Source of the DNA: Nostoc sp. LEGE 06077
Lineage (GTDB): Bacteria; Cyanobacteriota; Cyanobacteriia; Cyanobacteriales; Nostocaceae
Direction of reading: 5' to 3'
Length of the DNA stretch: 64,000 nucleotides
NCBI RefSeq assembly: GCF_015207705.1
Contig: NZ_JADEWI010000025.1
Location: 1 to 64,000, forward strand
In this document: positions 7,692 through 14,806 of the stretch, one piece after another
Layout of the letters: each line of letters begins with the position of its first letter
How positions within the stretch are numbered: position 1 is the stretch's first letter
Made by a program: the position numbers and the translations under genes
Notes under the pieces: model-generated
Told to the model about the DNA's origin: nothing
Database searches by the model: none
The model's input: the letters and a program-made list of their open reading frames with translations, nothing else

Positions 7692-9041
7692 GTGATTGGT
7701 TTTCCTGGTTTAACTTGGGCAGATGTAGGGCTGCGATTATTATCAGTACTACTGCTGATTGCCATCAATGCCTTTTTTGTAACAGCAGAGTTTTCGATGG
7801 TGACAGTCAGGCGATCGCGGATTCACCAGTTAGTTAAGGCGGGTGACATTCAAGCGATCGCAGTTGAGACACTGCAACGCAGCATTGATCGGGTGCTATC
7901 GACAACACAGTTAGGCATTACCCTTTCGAGTTTGGCATTGGGCTGGATTGGCGAAAGTACAATTGTCGTACTGGTTAGTACATGGTTGAAATCCTGGCCT
8001 TTACCAGCCACAACAACTAACTTTATCGCCCATTCCCTGTCAATTCCCATTGCCTTTTTTTTGGTAGCCTATTTGCAAATTGTCTTAGGGGAATTATGCC
8101 CAAAATCGTTAGCGCTGCTATATTCTGAACAACTAGCGCGATTTTTAGGCCCTTCCGTTAAAGCGATCGTCCGTTTTTTCAGTCCCTTCATCTGGATTCT
8201 CAACCAATCAACTTTTTGTTTGTTACGAATTTTTGGCATTGAATACACAGGTCAAAGCTGGAGACCACCAGTTACCTCAGAAGAATTACAGATGATCATT
8301 GCCACAGAACGGGAATCTACTGGCTTAGAACACTCTGAACGTCAACTCCTGAATAATGTCTTTGAGTTTGGTGATGTCACAGCCCAAGATGTGATGATTC
8401 CTCGGACGGGCATTATCGCCTTACCCAAAGATGCTACCTTCCAGAATTTACTCCAGGAAATGACCACTACAGGTCACTCCCGCTATCCGATCATTGGCGA
8501 ATCTTTAGACGACATTCGCGGGATTGTTTACTTCCGCGACTTAGCCCAACCCTTAGCGATGGAGAAACTAACTTTTACATCCCATCTCCAACCGTGGATG
8601 CGCCCCGCCCGATTTGTGCCAGAAAACACACCCCTGAGTGAACTATTGCCGATGATGCAACAAGAAAAACCAGCTATGGTCATCGTCGTCGATGAATTTG
8701 GCGGGACTGTAGGGCTAGTGACTATCCAAGATGTGATTGGCGAAATTATTGGCAATACAGGGGAACCAGAAAACAGCGAAGACTTGTTGATTGAGATTGT
8801 GGATCAAGACACATTTTTGGTACAAGCACAGATTAATCTCGAAGACCTCAACGAAGTTTTAAATCTCCGTTTGCCTTTAACTAGGGAATATCAAACCTTG
8901 GGTGGTTTTCTACTTTATCAATTGCAGAAAATGCCCACCAAAGATGAAATTTTATTTTTCGACAATCTCCAATTCACTATAGTCTCAGTTGTTGGGCCAA
9001 GGCTGCACCAAATTCAAGTACAACGCTTACCGCAGGGATGA
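7692..9041 (+). CDS. hemolysin-family / CNNM-CorC membrane protein (DUF21-CBS-CorC_HlyC)
   Basis: About 449 residues. The N-terminal DUF21 membrane domain has four hydrophobic segments: VGLRLLSVLLLIAINAFFV, the region around TTQLGITLSSLALGWIGES, HSLSIPIAFFLVAYLQIVLG and the segment ending CLLRIFGI. A CBS pair lies at about 205-330 (VMIPRTGIIALPKDA; VDEFGGTVGLVTIQDVIGEI), and the C-terminal CorC_HlyC domain carries NLEDLNEVLNLRLP and REYQTLGGFLLYQL. Relatives act in Mg2+/Co2+ efflux or homeostasis; the hemolysin label is historical. The frame is open from a TTG at 7686, and a GTG at 7692 is equally possible; neither has a strong ribosome binding site. Confidence 0.88.
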   Translation: MIGFPGLTWADVGLRLLSVLLLIAINAFFVTAEFSMVTVRRSRIHQLVKAGDIQAIAVETLQRSIDRVLSTTQLGITLSSLALGWIGESTIVVLVSTWLKSWPLPATTTNFIAHSLSIPIAFFLVAYLQIVLGELCPKSLALLYSEQLARFLGPSVKAIVRFFSPFIWILNQSTFCLLRIFGIEYTGQSWRPPVTSEELQMIIATERESTGLEHSERQLLNNVFEFGDVTAQDVMIPRTGIIALPKDATFQNLLQEMTTTGHSRYPIIGESLDDIRGIVYFRDLAQPLAMEKLTFTSHLQPWMRPARFVPENTPLSELLPMMQQEKPAMVIVVDEFGGTVGLVTIQDVIGEIIGNTGEPENSEDLLIEIVDQDTFLVQAQINLEDLNEVLNLRLPLTREYQTLGGFLLYQLQKMPTKDEILFFDNLQFTIVSVVGPRLHQIQVQRLPQG

Positions 9042-9097
9042 AGCAGGGGTGCAGGGGTGCAGGAATATCTAACTCCCCATTCACTACTCACCACTCC

Positions 9098-9772
9098 CTA
9101 AGCATAAGGAACTGGGTCTGTTAAGCCTAATTCATCAAAAGCTGCCAGCCGCAAGCGACAAGAGTCACAGACTCCGCAAGCTACATCACCGCCGCTATAG
9201 CAAGACCAAGTTAAATTCCAAGGAACGCCTAATTTGTTACCAAGCTGGATAATTTCAGTTTTTTTCAGATTAACCAAAGGGGCGACGATCTCAGTTGGTT
9301 GGCCTTCTCGGCCTTGCTTGGTTCCCAGGCGAAATACTTCCTGCATTGCCTGGATGTAATCTGGACGACAATCAGGATAACCGGAATAATCTAAGGCATT
9401 CACACCGATGTAAACTCTTTCAGCGGCGATCGCTTCTGCATAGCCCAAAGCAAAGCTTAAAAATATGGTATTCCGGGCAGGGACATAAGTTACAGGAATA
9501 TTTTGCGCCATTTCATCCAAAGAACGTTCTTGGGGCAAATCGATTTTGTTGTCAGTCAGTGCTGAACCACCCCATTGTCGTAAGTCAAAATTGACCACCT
9601 GATGTTCTACTATCTGGGCTATTTGCGCTATTTGCCTGGCTGAGTTTAACTCTCGGCGATGTCGCTGTTGATAATTAAAAGAAATTGCGTAACACTCACA
9701 ACCATCAGCCTTGGCTTGATACAGTACAGTAGAAGAGTCTAATCCCCCAGACAACAAAATTACGGCTTTCAT
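9098..9772 (-). CDS. queC: 7-cyano-7-deazaguanine synthase
   Basis: QueC converts 7-carboxy-7-deazaguanine to preQ0 with ATP and ammonia, in the queuosine/archaeosine precursor pathway. The product has the N-terminal PP-loop motif VILLSGGLDSSTVLYQAK, the family stretch TYVPARNTIFLSFALGYAEA and the C-terminal zinc-binding cysteines in CYSGGDVACGVCDSC. A TTG four codons upstream (9784) extends the frame, but the ATG at 9772 gives the usual MKAVILLSGG start and 224 residues. No other queuosine gene and no preQ1-type riboswitch was recognised next to it. Confidence 0.95.
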   Translation of the reverse strand: MKAVILLSGGLDSSTVLYQAKADGCECYAISFNYQQRHRRELNSARQIAQIAQIVEHQVVNFDLRQWGGSALTDNKIDLPQERSLDEMAQNIPVTYVPARNTIFLSFALGYAEAIAAERVYIGVNALDYSGYPDCRPDYIQAMQEVFRLGTKQGREGQPTEIVAPLVNLKKTEIIQLGNKLGVPWNLTWSCYSGGDVACGVCDSCRLRLAAFDELGLTDPVPYA

Positions 9773-10266
9773 CTTAGCTGCCAAATTTTTAGATTTTCAA
9801 TTGCCAAATCATCATATTAAAAAATTAGAAATTACCCTCACTAGTCTTTTTTTCTTTCATCATGTACCAGTTTATAAACTGGACTATTACCTCAGTGTGA
9901 TTCTTGCTATTTTTGTAGATTTACTGACCAAAAAAATATTTATTTACAACCTTTTTTGTTGGAAAATATACTGGTAAACAATTGCCTAACTGACATTGAG
10001 AAATTTTCACCTACAATTTAGTTTATGTTTAAAGTTAATAAAAAAACACATTAGCTATTGTGCAAAGAGCAAAAAACTGATTGATTTAAAACTGAACATA
10101 AAAAAGACAGCCAGATTGCGGGAACTATCGCAAACTTTGAAATTCTTCATAAACAGAGCCTCTATGTTACCATCTGGATGGTTTTAGACGGATCATAACT
10201 GGCTGTTCAGTATAAATGCCAACGGCCGCAGCGTCTCTAAATTTGGTGGTTGAGGAGAGAACAATA
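9773..10266. promoter_or_regulatory. intergenic region with a 16-bp perfect palindrome at 9867-9882
   Basis: About 490 bases lie between the divergent queC and oxidoreductase genes. CCAGTTTATAAACTGG at 9867-9882 is a perfect palindrome about 95 bases upstream of the queC start and could be a repressor site or a small hairpin. A 63-codon frame (9996-10187) shows no gene-like features. The rest is AT-rich. Confidence 0.35.
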
Positions 10267-11346
10267 GTGCAAAATAGCATGTCAGTGGCAGAATCAAATT
10301 CATACACACAGCGCAATCAACCAAGACCGATTCGCGTAGGCGTAATCGGGGTGGGTAACATGGGACAACATCATGCCCGCGTATTGAGTTCAATGAAAGA
10401 TGTTGAACTAGTCGGTGTGGCAGATATCAATGTTGAAAGAGGCTTAGAAACCGCCAGCAAATACAAGGGGCGTTTTTTTGAAGATTATTGTGACTTGCTC
10501 CCCCATGTGGAAGCAGTGTGCATCGCCGTACCTACTCGTTTGCATTATGCTGTAGGCATTAATTGCCTGTTAGCTGGAATTCACGTTTTAATTGAAAAGC
10601 CGATCGCTGCTAGTATTTCTGAAGCAGAATCGCTGGTCAATGCCGCAGCTGAATCTCAGTGCATTTTGCAAGTAGGTCATATTGAGCGCTTTAATCCGGC
10701 ATTTCGGGAACTGAGTAAAGTCCTGAAAACTGAAGAATTGCTGGCGCTGGAAGCTCACCGAATGAGTCCTTATTCAGATCGGGCAAATGATGTGTCCGTA
10801 GTACTGGATTTAATGATCCATGACATTGACTTAATGCTTGAATTAGCTGCCTCTCCAGTTGTAAAACTGACAGCAAGTGGTACTCGTGCTTTAGACTCTG
10901 GTTATTTAGATTATGTGACAGCCACCTTGGGATTCGCCAATGGCATTGTTGCTACTCTCACAGCCAGTAAAGTCACTCACAGAAAAATTCGTCGCATTGT
11001 TGCTCATTGTAAGAACTCCTTCACAGAAGCAGATTTCCTCAAGAATGAAATTCTGATTCACCGGCAAACAACCACCAATTTAACTGACAATCGTCAGCTG
11101 CTTTACCGGCAAGATGGTTTGATTGAAAAAGTTTATACCACTAATATTCAACCTCTTAGTGCAGAATTAGAGCATTTTGTCAATTGTGTCCACGGTGGAA
11201 ATCAACCTTCTGTCGGTGGAGAACAAGCTCTGAAAGCCCTAAGATTAGCCAGTCTAATTGAGCAAATGGCTTTAGAAGAGAGAGTTTTTAACCCATTAGA
11301 TTGGCAATCTGAATCTAGGGTACAATCTTTAACTTCCACAATCTAA
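10267..11346 (+). CDS. Gfo/Idh/MocA family NAD(P)-dependent oxidoreductase
   Basis: The protein has an N-terminal Rossmann fold (RVGVIGVGNMGQHHARVLSS), a second strand ending VGVADIN, and the family motif EKP in HVLIEKPIAASISEAE. The alpha/beta C-terminal domain has VGHIERFNPAFRELSKVL and an H-x2-DI-DL segment (MIHDIDLMLEL). These enzymes oxidise or reduce sugars, inositols or related cyclic compounds; the substrate cannot be told from sequence. The frame opens at 10216, but GAGGAG at 10253-10258 stands 8 bases before a GTG at 10267, giving 359 residues; an ATG four codons on is the alternative. A hairpin terminator follows. Confidence 0.85.
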   Translation: MQNSMSVAESNSYTQRNQPRPIRVGVIGVGNMGQHHARVLSSMKDVELVGVADINVERGLETASKYKGRFFEDYCDLLPHVEAVCIAVPTRLHYAVGINCLLAGIHVLIEKPIAASISEAESLVNAAAESQCILQVGHIERFNPAFRELSKVLKTEELLALEAHRMSPYSDRANDVSVVLDLMIHDIDLMLELAASPVVKLTASGTRALDSGYLDYVTATLGFANGIVATLTASKVTHRKIRRIVAHCKNSFTEADFLKNEILIHRQTTTNLTDNRQLLYRQDGLIEKVYTTNIQPLSAELEHFVNCVHGGNQPSVGGEQALKALRLASLIEQMALEERVFNPLDWQSESRVQSLTSTI

Positions 11347-11377
11347 CAGTTCTGCTCAATTGAATATATGAAATATT

Positions 11378-11402
11378 TAGGGGCGTAATCATTGCGCCCC
11401 TA
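11378..11402 (+). terminator. hairpin terminator after the oxidoreductase gene
   Basis: TAGGGGCG (11378-11385) pairs with CGCCCCTA (11395-11402) over a 9-base loop and is followed by AAATTT. The T-tract is short, so termination may be partial. The remaining gap up to 11660 holds ACAGGTT heptamer repeats near 11418-11440 and one HIP1-like site. Confidence 0.55.
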
Positions 11403-11660
11403 AAATTTGGCGGTTATTACAGGTTACAGGTTACAGGTGATAAGTGACAGTAGGGGAAATTTATTTTCCTAGTGTTGGGAACTAGAACTGGATTGAAGGA
11501 GTATTTGTTCTCTTCCTACTCCCTTGCTTTTTAAAATTGCGATCGCCGGAATAATTTGGCGATTTTGTCCCCAGTGTGTACTGATTATAAGTAAAGTTTT
11601 AAGAAGATTAACGCTAGATTAGGCAATTAAACTTGTGCAGCAATTTTAGGAATAGACTCG

Positions 11661-12275
11661 ATGCTCGAATGGATTACCAATACTATCAGTTCCTTGGGTT
11701 ACGTAGGCATTGCGCTGTTAATGTTCGTAGAGAACTTATTTCCCCCTATTCCCTCAGAATTGATTATGCCCCTGGCTGGATTTACCGCTAGGGCAAATCC
11801 AGACAAATTAAATATTTTAGGAGTCTTTTTTGCCGGAGTGGTAGGTTCTGTAGCTGGCGCACTTGTATGGTACTATCCTGGTAAGTTTTTGGGCGAACAG
11901 CGCTTAAAAAGGTGGGCTGATCAGTACGGCAAGTGGTTAACCATATCCAGCAAAGATATTACCAAAGCAAAACACTGGTTTGATTCTCAAGGTAGCAAAG
12001 CAGTGTTAATTGGTCGTCTTGTACCGGGAGTCCGTACTTTGATTTCCGTACCGGCAGGCATTAGCAATATGCCTTTGCTACCATTTTTATTTTATACAAC
12101 CTTGGGTAGTGCTGCCTGGGTAGGTTTGTTAACATACTCAGGATACGTGTTGGGTAGCCAGTATGAACTTGTGGACAAGTACCTTGCGCCAGTATCAAAA
12201 ATTGTGCTTGGGAGCTTGGTTTTGGCATTTGTAGTCTGGATACTCAAGCGTCGGCGAAAAAAGACTAGACACTAA
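11661..12275 (+). CDS. DedA family membrane protein (VTT domain)
   Basis: This 204-residue integral membrane protein begins with LGYVGIALLMFVENLFPPIP followed by SELIMPLAGF, the hallmark of the DedA/SNARE-associated domain. It also has the conserved GSVAGALVWYYPGKFLGE and the GRLVPGVRTLISVPAG re-entrant motif with its essential arginines. Four to five hydrophobic segments are visible and the tail is very basic (KRRRKKTRH). DedA proteins are linked to lipid-carrier (undecaprenyl phosphate) or phospholipid flipping and to membrane homeostasis. The gene is monocistronic. No strong ribosome binding site is seen; AGGAATAG lies at 11648-11655. Confidence 0.93.
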   Translation: MLEWITNTISSLGYVGIALLMFVENLFPPIPSELIMPLAGFTARANPDKLNILGVFFAGVVGSVAGALVWYYPGKFLGEQRLKRWADQYGKWLTISSKDITKAKHWFDSQGSKAVLIGRLVPGVRTLISVPAGISNMPLLPFLFYTTLGSAAWVGLLTYSGYVLGSQYELVDKYLAPVSKIVLGSLVLAFVVWILKRRRKKTRH

Positions 12276-12498
12276 AATACACAACCCTAATTTAAAGTTG
12301 ATTTAAAGTTGGGGGGTTACATCTGGTAAAAATTCGCCTACACTATGCCAAATAATGCTGAATTTGCGATCGCCTAACTCAGCGTTAGGCGTATTCGTAG
12401 TTACACTTGACGAAACCTAGAATTTCTGGTATCTCGCACGTTTGTATGTAAGATGAGCAAGTTAAATTTTGACAGTTAAGAAAGGACTAGGAGCTTTC

Positions 12499-13647
12499 AT
12501 GACAGACCAACCTTCCGCCGCTACCCCAATGAATGCTGCTGCTATCCCACTCAACCGGGTTTCAGCATCTACCCCAATTAATACCGCGACCAATATTAAG
12601 CCCAATGGTGGTTCTAGCAAATCCATTCTCAGTGTGGACTTAGGCAGAACTTCCACTAAGACTTCTGTCAGCCGCGAACCAGGTAACGTGGTTTTCATCC
12701 CCGCCAATGTCAAACAAATGTCAATGGAAGAAGTACGGGGAGGTATTTTTGAAGCCCGTGCAACAGATCCTTTAATGGATTTGTGGATGGAATATCAAGG
12801 CAGTGGCTTTGCCATTGGTCAATTAGCCGCCGACTTTGGCGCAAATCTCGGAGTCGGTAAATCTAAGGTAGAAGATGCACTGGCTAAAGTTTTGGCCTGT
12901 GCTGGCTATTTCAAGCTGAAAGACGAAATTTCCATCGTCTTGGGTCTACCCTTCCTCTCCTTAGAGCAGTTTGAAAAAGAAAAGGCTCAAATCACCAGTC
13001 AGTTAACTGGCCCTCACATAATGAATTTTAGAGGCGAAACAGTCTCTCTAAATATCAATAAAGTTTGGGTCATGCCTGAAGGGTACGGTAGTCTTCTCTG
13101 GTGTGAAGCTCAACCTAAAAAAAGCGCTTCCAGCCCCGACTTTACTAAAGTATCGGCAGCCATTGTTGATATTGGACATCAAACCATCGATTTGTTGATG
13201 GTAGATAATTTCCGCTTCGCACGAGGAGCTTCTAAGAGTGAAGACTTCGGGATGAGCAAATTCTACGAAATGGTAGCTAAGGAAATTGAGGGCGCAGACA
13301 GCCAATCTCTAGCGCTCATTTCTGCCGTTAACAAACCCAAGGGAGAACGTTTTTATCGTCCTAAAGGCTCTAGCAAGCCCGCCAACCTTGATGATTTCCT
13401 CCCCAACCTGATTGAAATGTTTTCTCGTGATATTTGTAGCCGTGTCCTTGCTTGGCTCCCTGAGCGTGTGACTGATGTGATTATCACTGGTGGCGGCGGC
13501 GAATTCTTCTGGGAAGATGTGCAACGTCTGTTGAAAGATGCCAAAATCAACGCTCATTTAGCTGCACCATCTCGCCAAGCGAACGCCTTGGGGCAGTATA
13601 TTTATGGAGAGGCGCAATTATCCGCCGTTCGCGCTGCTAGGTCTTAA
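12499..13647 (+). CDS. ParM/StbA-like chromosomal actin-family ATPase
   Basis: The 382-residue protein has the actin-fold nucleotide motifs: phosphate-1 loop SVDLGRTSTKTSV, a phosphate-2 loop in AAIVDIGHQTIDLLMVD, and the adenosine loop DVIITGGGGEFFWEDVQRLL. The layout resembles bacterial ParM/StbA filament-forming ATPases rather than MreB or FtsA. A Ser/Thr/Ala/Pro-rich N-terminal extension of about 45 residues precedes the core. The start at 12499 is supported by GGAG at 12488-12491; the frame itself is open from 12469. The next gene starts 5 bases after the stop and encodes a ParR-like partner. I recall a report of a ParMR-derived cortical cytoskeleton (CorMR) in Anabaena; this pair could be its orthologue, but that needs a comparison. 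Confidence 0.85.
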   Translation: MTDQPSAATPMNAAAIPLNRVSASTPINTATNIKPNGGSSKSILSVDLGRTSTKTSVSREPGNVVFIPANVKQMSMEEVRGGIFEARATDPLMDLWMEYQGSGFAIGQLAADFGANLGVGKSKVEDALAKVLACAGYFKLKDEISIVLGLPFLSLEQFEKEKAQITSQLTGPHIMNFRGETVSLNINKVWVMPEGYGSLLWCEAQPKKSASSPDFTKVSAAIVDIGHQTIDLLMVDNFRFARGASKSEDFGMSKFYEMVAKEIEGADSQSLALISAVNKPKGERFYRPKGSSKPANLDDFLPNLIEMFSRDICSRVLAWLPERVTDVIITGGGGEFFWEDVQRLLKDAKINAHLAAPSRQANALGQYIYGEAQLSAVRAARS

Positions 13648-13652
13648 AGCCA

Positions 13653-14171
13653 ATGTTCCAATGGTCAAAAAAAGTAGTTAAATCGGTCACGTTCAACCCA
13701 GAAGTTGCAGACGAAAGCTTGTTGTCGCTAGTGGAAAACCATTTAGAGCCTCAACCAGAAAAGTCTTTTAGCGACCTCTGTAAAGAAGCCCTATGGCAAT
13801 TTTTATGTGTCCCGGAAGCTGTCAAACCTGCTTCCAAACCAATAGCCGCAGAGTCGGTTGAACAGAAAATCGATGAACTGCAACGCCAAGTGGCTGACCT
13901 AGAGGAACGTTTTTTCGCTAAGGAATCGAATCGTTTGGAGGCGATGGAACGCCATATTGTGCAACTCACGCAACAAATGGCACATCTGGCCATCTTGGTG
14001 ACAGAGCGACCGCCGATTATTCACCATCAGCCTCCAACTTCACCAGCGCCAGCGCCTGTAGTGTCAACAGTACCAGTCAAGGAAATGGTGAACACTACCC
14101 ACGCTGCTACGGCTCCTGAAGATGTTGACCCTGTTATTAGTCGTCTCAGTCAGTTCTTAGATGATTTTTAA
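13653..14171 (+). CDS. ParR-like partner: putative ribbon-helix-helix, coiled coil and acidic C-terminal peptide
   Basis: The 172-residue protein starts with a segment of about 50 residues (KSVTFNPEVADESLLSLVEN, then SFSDLCKEALWQFL) whose strand-helix-helix pattern resembles the ribbon-helix-helix DNA-binding domain of ParR-type adaptors. A coiled coil follows at about 70-115 (VEQKIDELQRQVADLEERFF), then a Pro/His-rich linker and a short amphipathic acidic C-terminus (DPVISRLSQFLDDF). In plasmid ParR the C-terminal peptide binds the barbed end of ParM, so this tail is the likely contact with the upstream actin. The two genes are 5 bases apart and must be co-transcribed. The role is inferred from context. 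Confidence 0.6.
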   Translation: MFQWSKKVVKSVTFNPEVADESLLSLVENHLEPQPEKSFSDLCKEALWQFLCVPEAVKPASKPIAAESVEQKIDELQRQVADLEERFFAKESNRLEAMERHIVQLTQQMAHLAILVTERPPIIHHQPPTSPAPAPVVSTVPVKEMVNTTHAATAPEDVDPVISRLSQFLDDF

Positions 14172-14209
14172 GAGACGGTTTGGATTGTGAGTATTATTAT
14201 TTTTTGGAG

Positions 14210-14237
14210 ATCCTTAGTAGTGCAGACTATTAAGGAT
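14210..14237 (+). terminator. hairpin after the ParMR-like operon
   Basis: ATCCTTAGTAG (14210-14220) pairs with CTATTAAGGAT (14227-14237) with one G-T wobble and a 6-base loop, followed by TATTAATTT. It lies 39 bases after the stop and is a plausible terminator. Confidence 0.5.
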
Positions 14238-14270
14238 TATTAATTTACGCGATGTGCAACTTATTCTTGA

Positions 14271-14365
14271 AACCCCTCTCCACACCTCTCCCCGAAACGG
14301 AGAGAGGCTTTGAATATTGCTTCCCTTCCCTTGTAGGGAAGGGGTTGGGGGTTAGGTTTGAGAGA
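14271..14365. repeat. CCCCTCTCC-type dispersed palindromic repeat
   Basis: Two facing arms, AACCCCTCTCCACACCTCTC and the complementary GGGAAGGGGTTGGGGGTTAG, flank short internal hairpins (CTCCCCGAAACGGAGAG and CTTCCCTTGTAGGGAAG). Related copies occur near 34440-34490 and twice at 35188-35360. It has the form of a cyanobacterial REP or MITE-like element and is non-coding. Confidence 0.6.
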
Positions 14366-14483
14366 AAGTAGCACACGGCGTTAATTTTTATCGTGAGCGA
14401 TCGCCTAACATGATTCAATTCCTGAAACTCTTCAGATACCCGACTTCTTGAAAAAGTCGAGTATCTAAGTCTACATAATAAAT

Positions 14484-14636
14484 TTAGAGCGATCGCTTCA
14501 AATCATCTTCTTCTGTTTGCAGCAATTCCCAAATTAATAATGCAAGTTCAATCACCAGTCCTGAACCTGGGATGAACAAGTCAGCAATTAGGGGAATCAG
14601 AAAAAATGCGATCGCCATCAGTTTCTTAGCTTTCAT
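14484..14636 (-). CDS. 50-residue putative single-pass membrane protein
   Basis: This short minus-strand frame runs ATG to TAA. It encodes a basic start (MKAKKLM), a hydrophobic stretch AIAFFLIPLIADLFIPGSG, a second hydrophobic part LVIELALLIWELL, and an acidic-basic tail TEEDDLKRSL. GAGG at 8 bases upstream of the ATG gives a good ribosome binding site. The hydrophobic/charged layout and codon use look gene-like. I do not recognise the family. It faces the NB-ARC gene divergently, with 170 bases between the starts. Confidence 0.5.
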   Translation of the reverse strand: MKAKKLMAIAFFLIPLIADLFIPGSGLVIELALLIWELLQTEEDDLKRSL

Positions 14637-14806
14637 TTACTTTGCCTCAAACGCTGAAGCAAAGGTAAATTTGGGGTAGTAACGGAAAGCAAAAGACGCT
14701 GTTTGTTGGCGGTGATGCGTGAATCTGCTGAGGTTCGAGTTTGGGGATGCTAGATTAAGTTTGGGGAATCCCGAAACTTTGTCGCAAATTTGGGCAAGAA
14801 TAACCT

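Noticed and set aside
9773-10266. preQ1 riboswitch upstream of queC
   Set aside because: No preQ1 aptamer-like pseudoknot was recognised; only a plain palindrome at 9867-9882.
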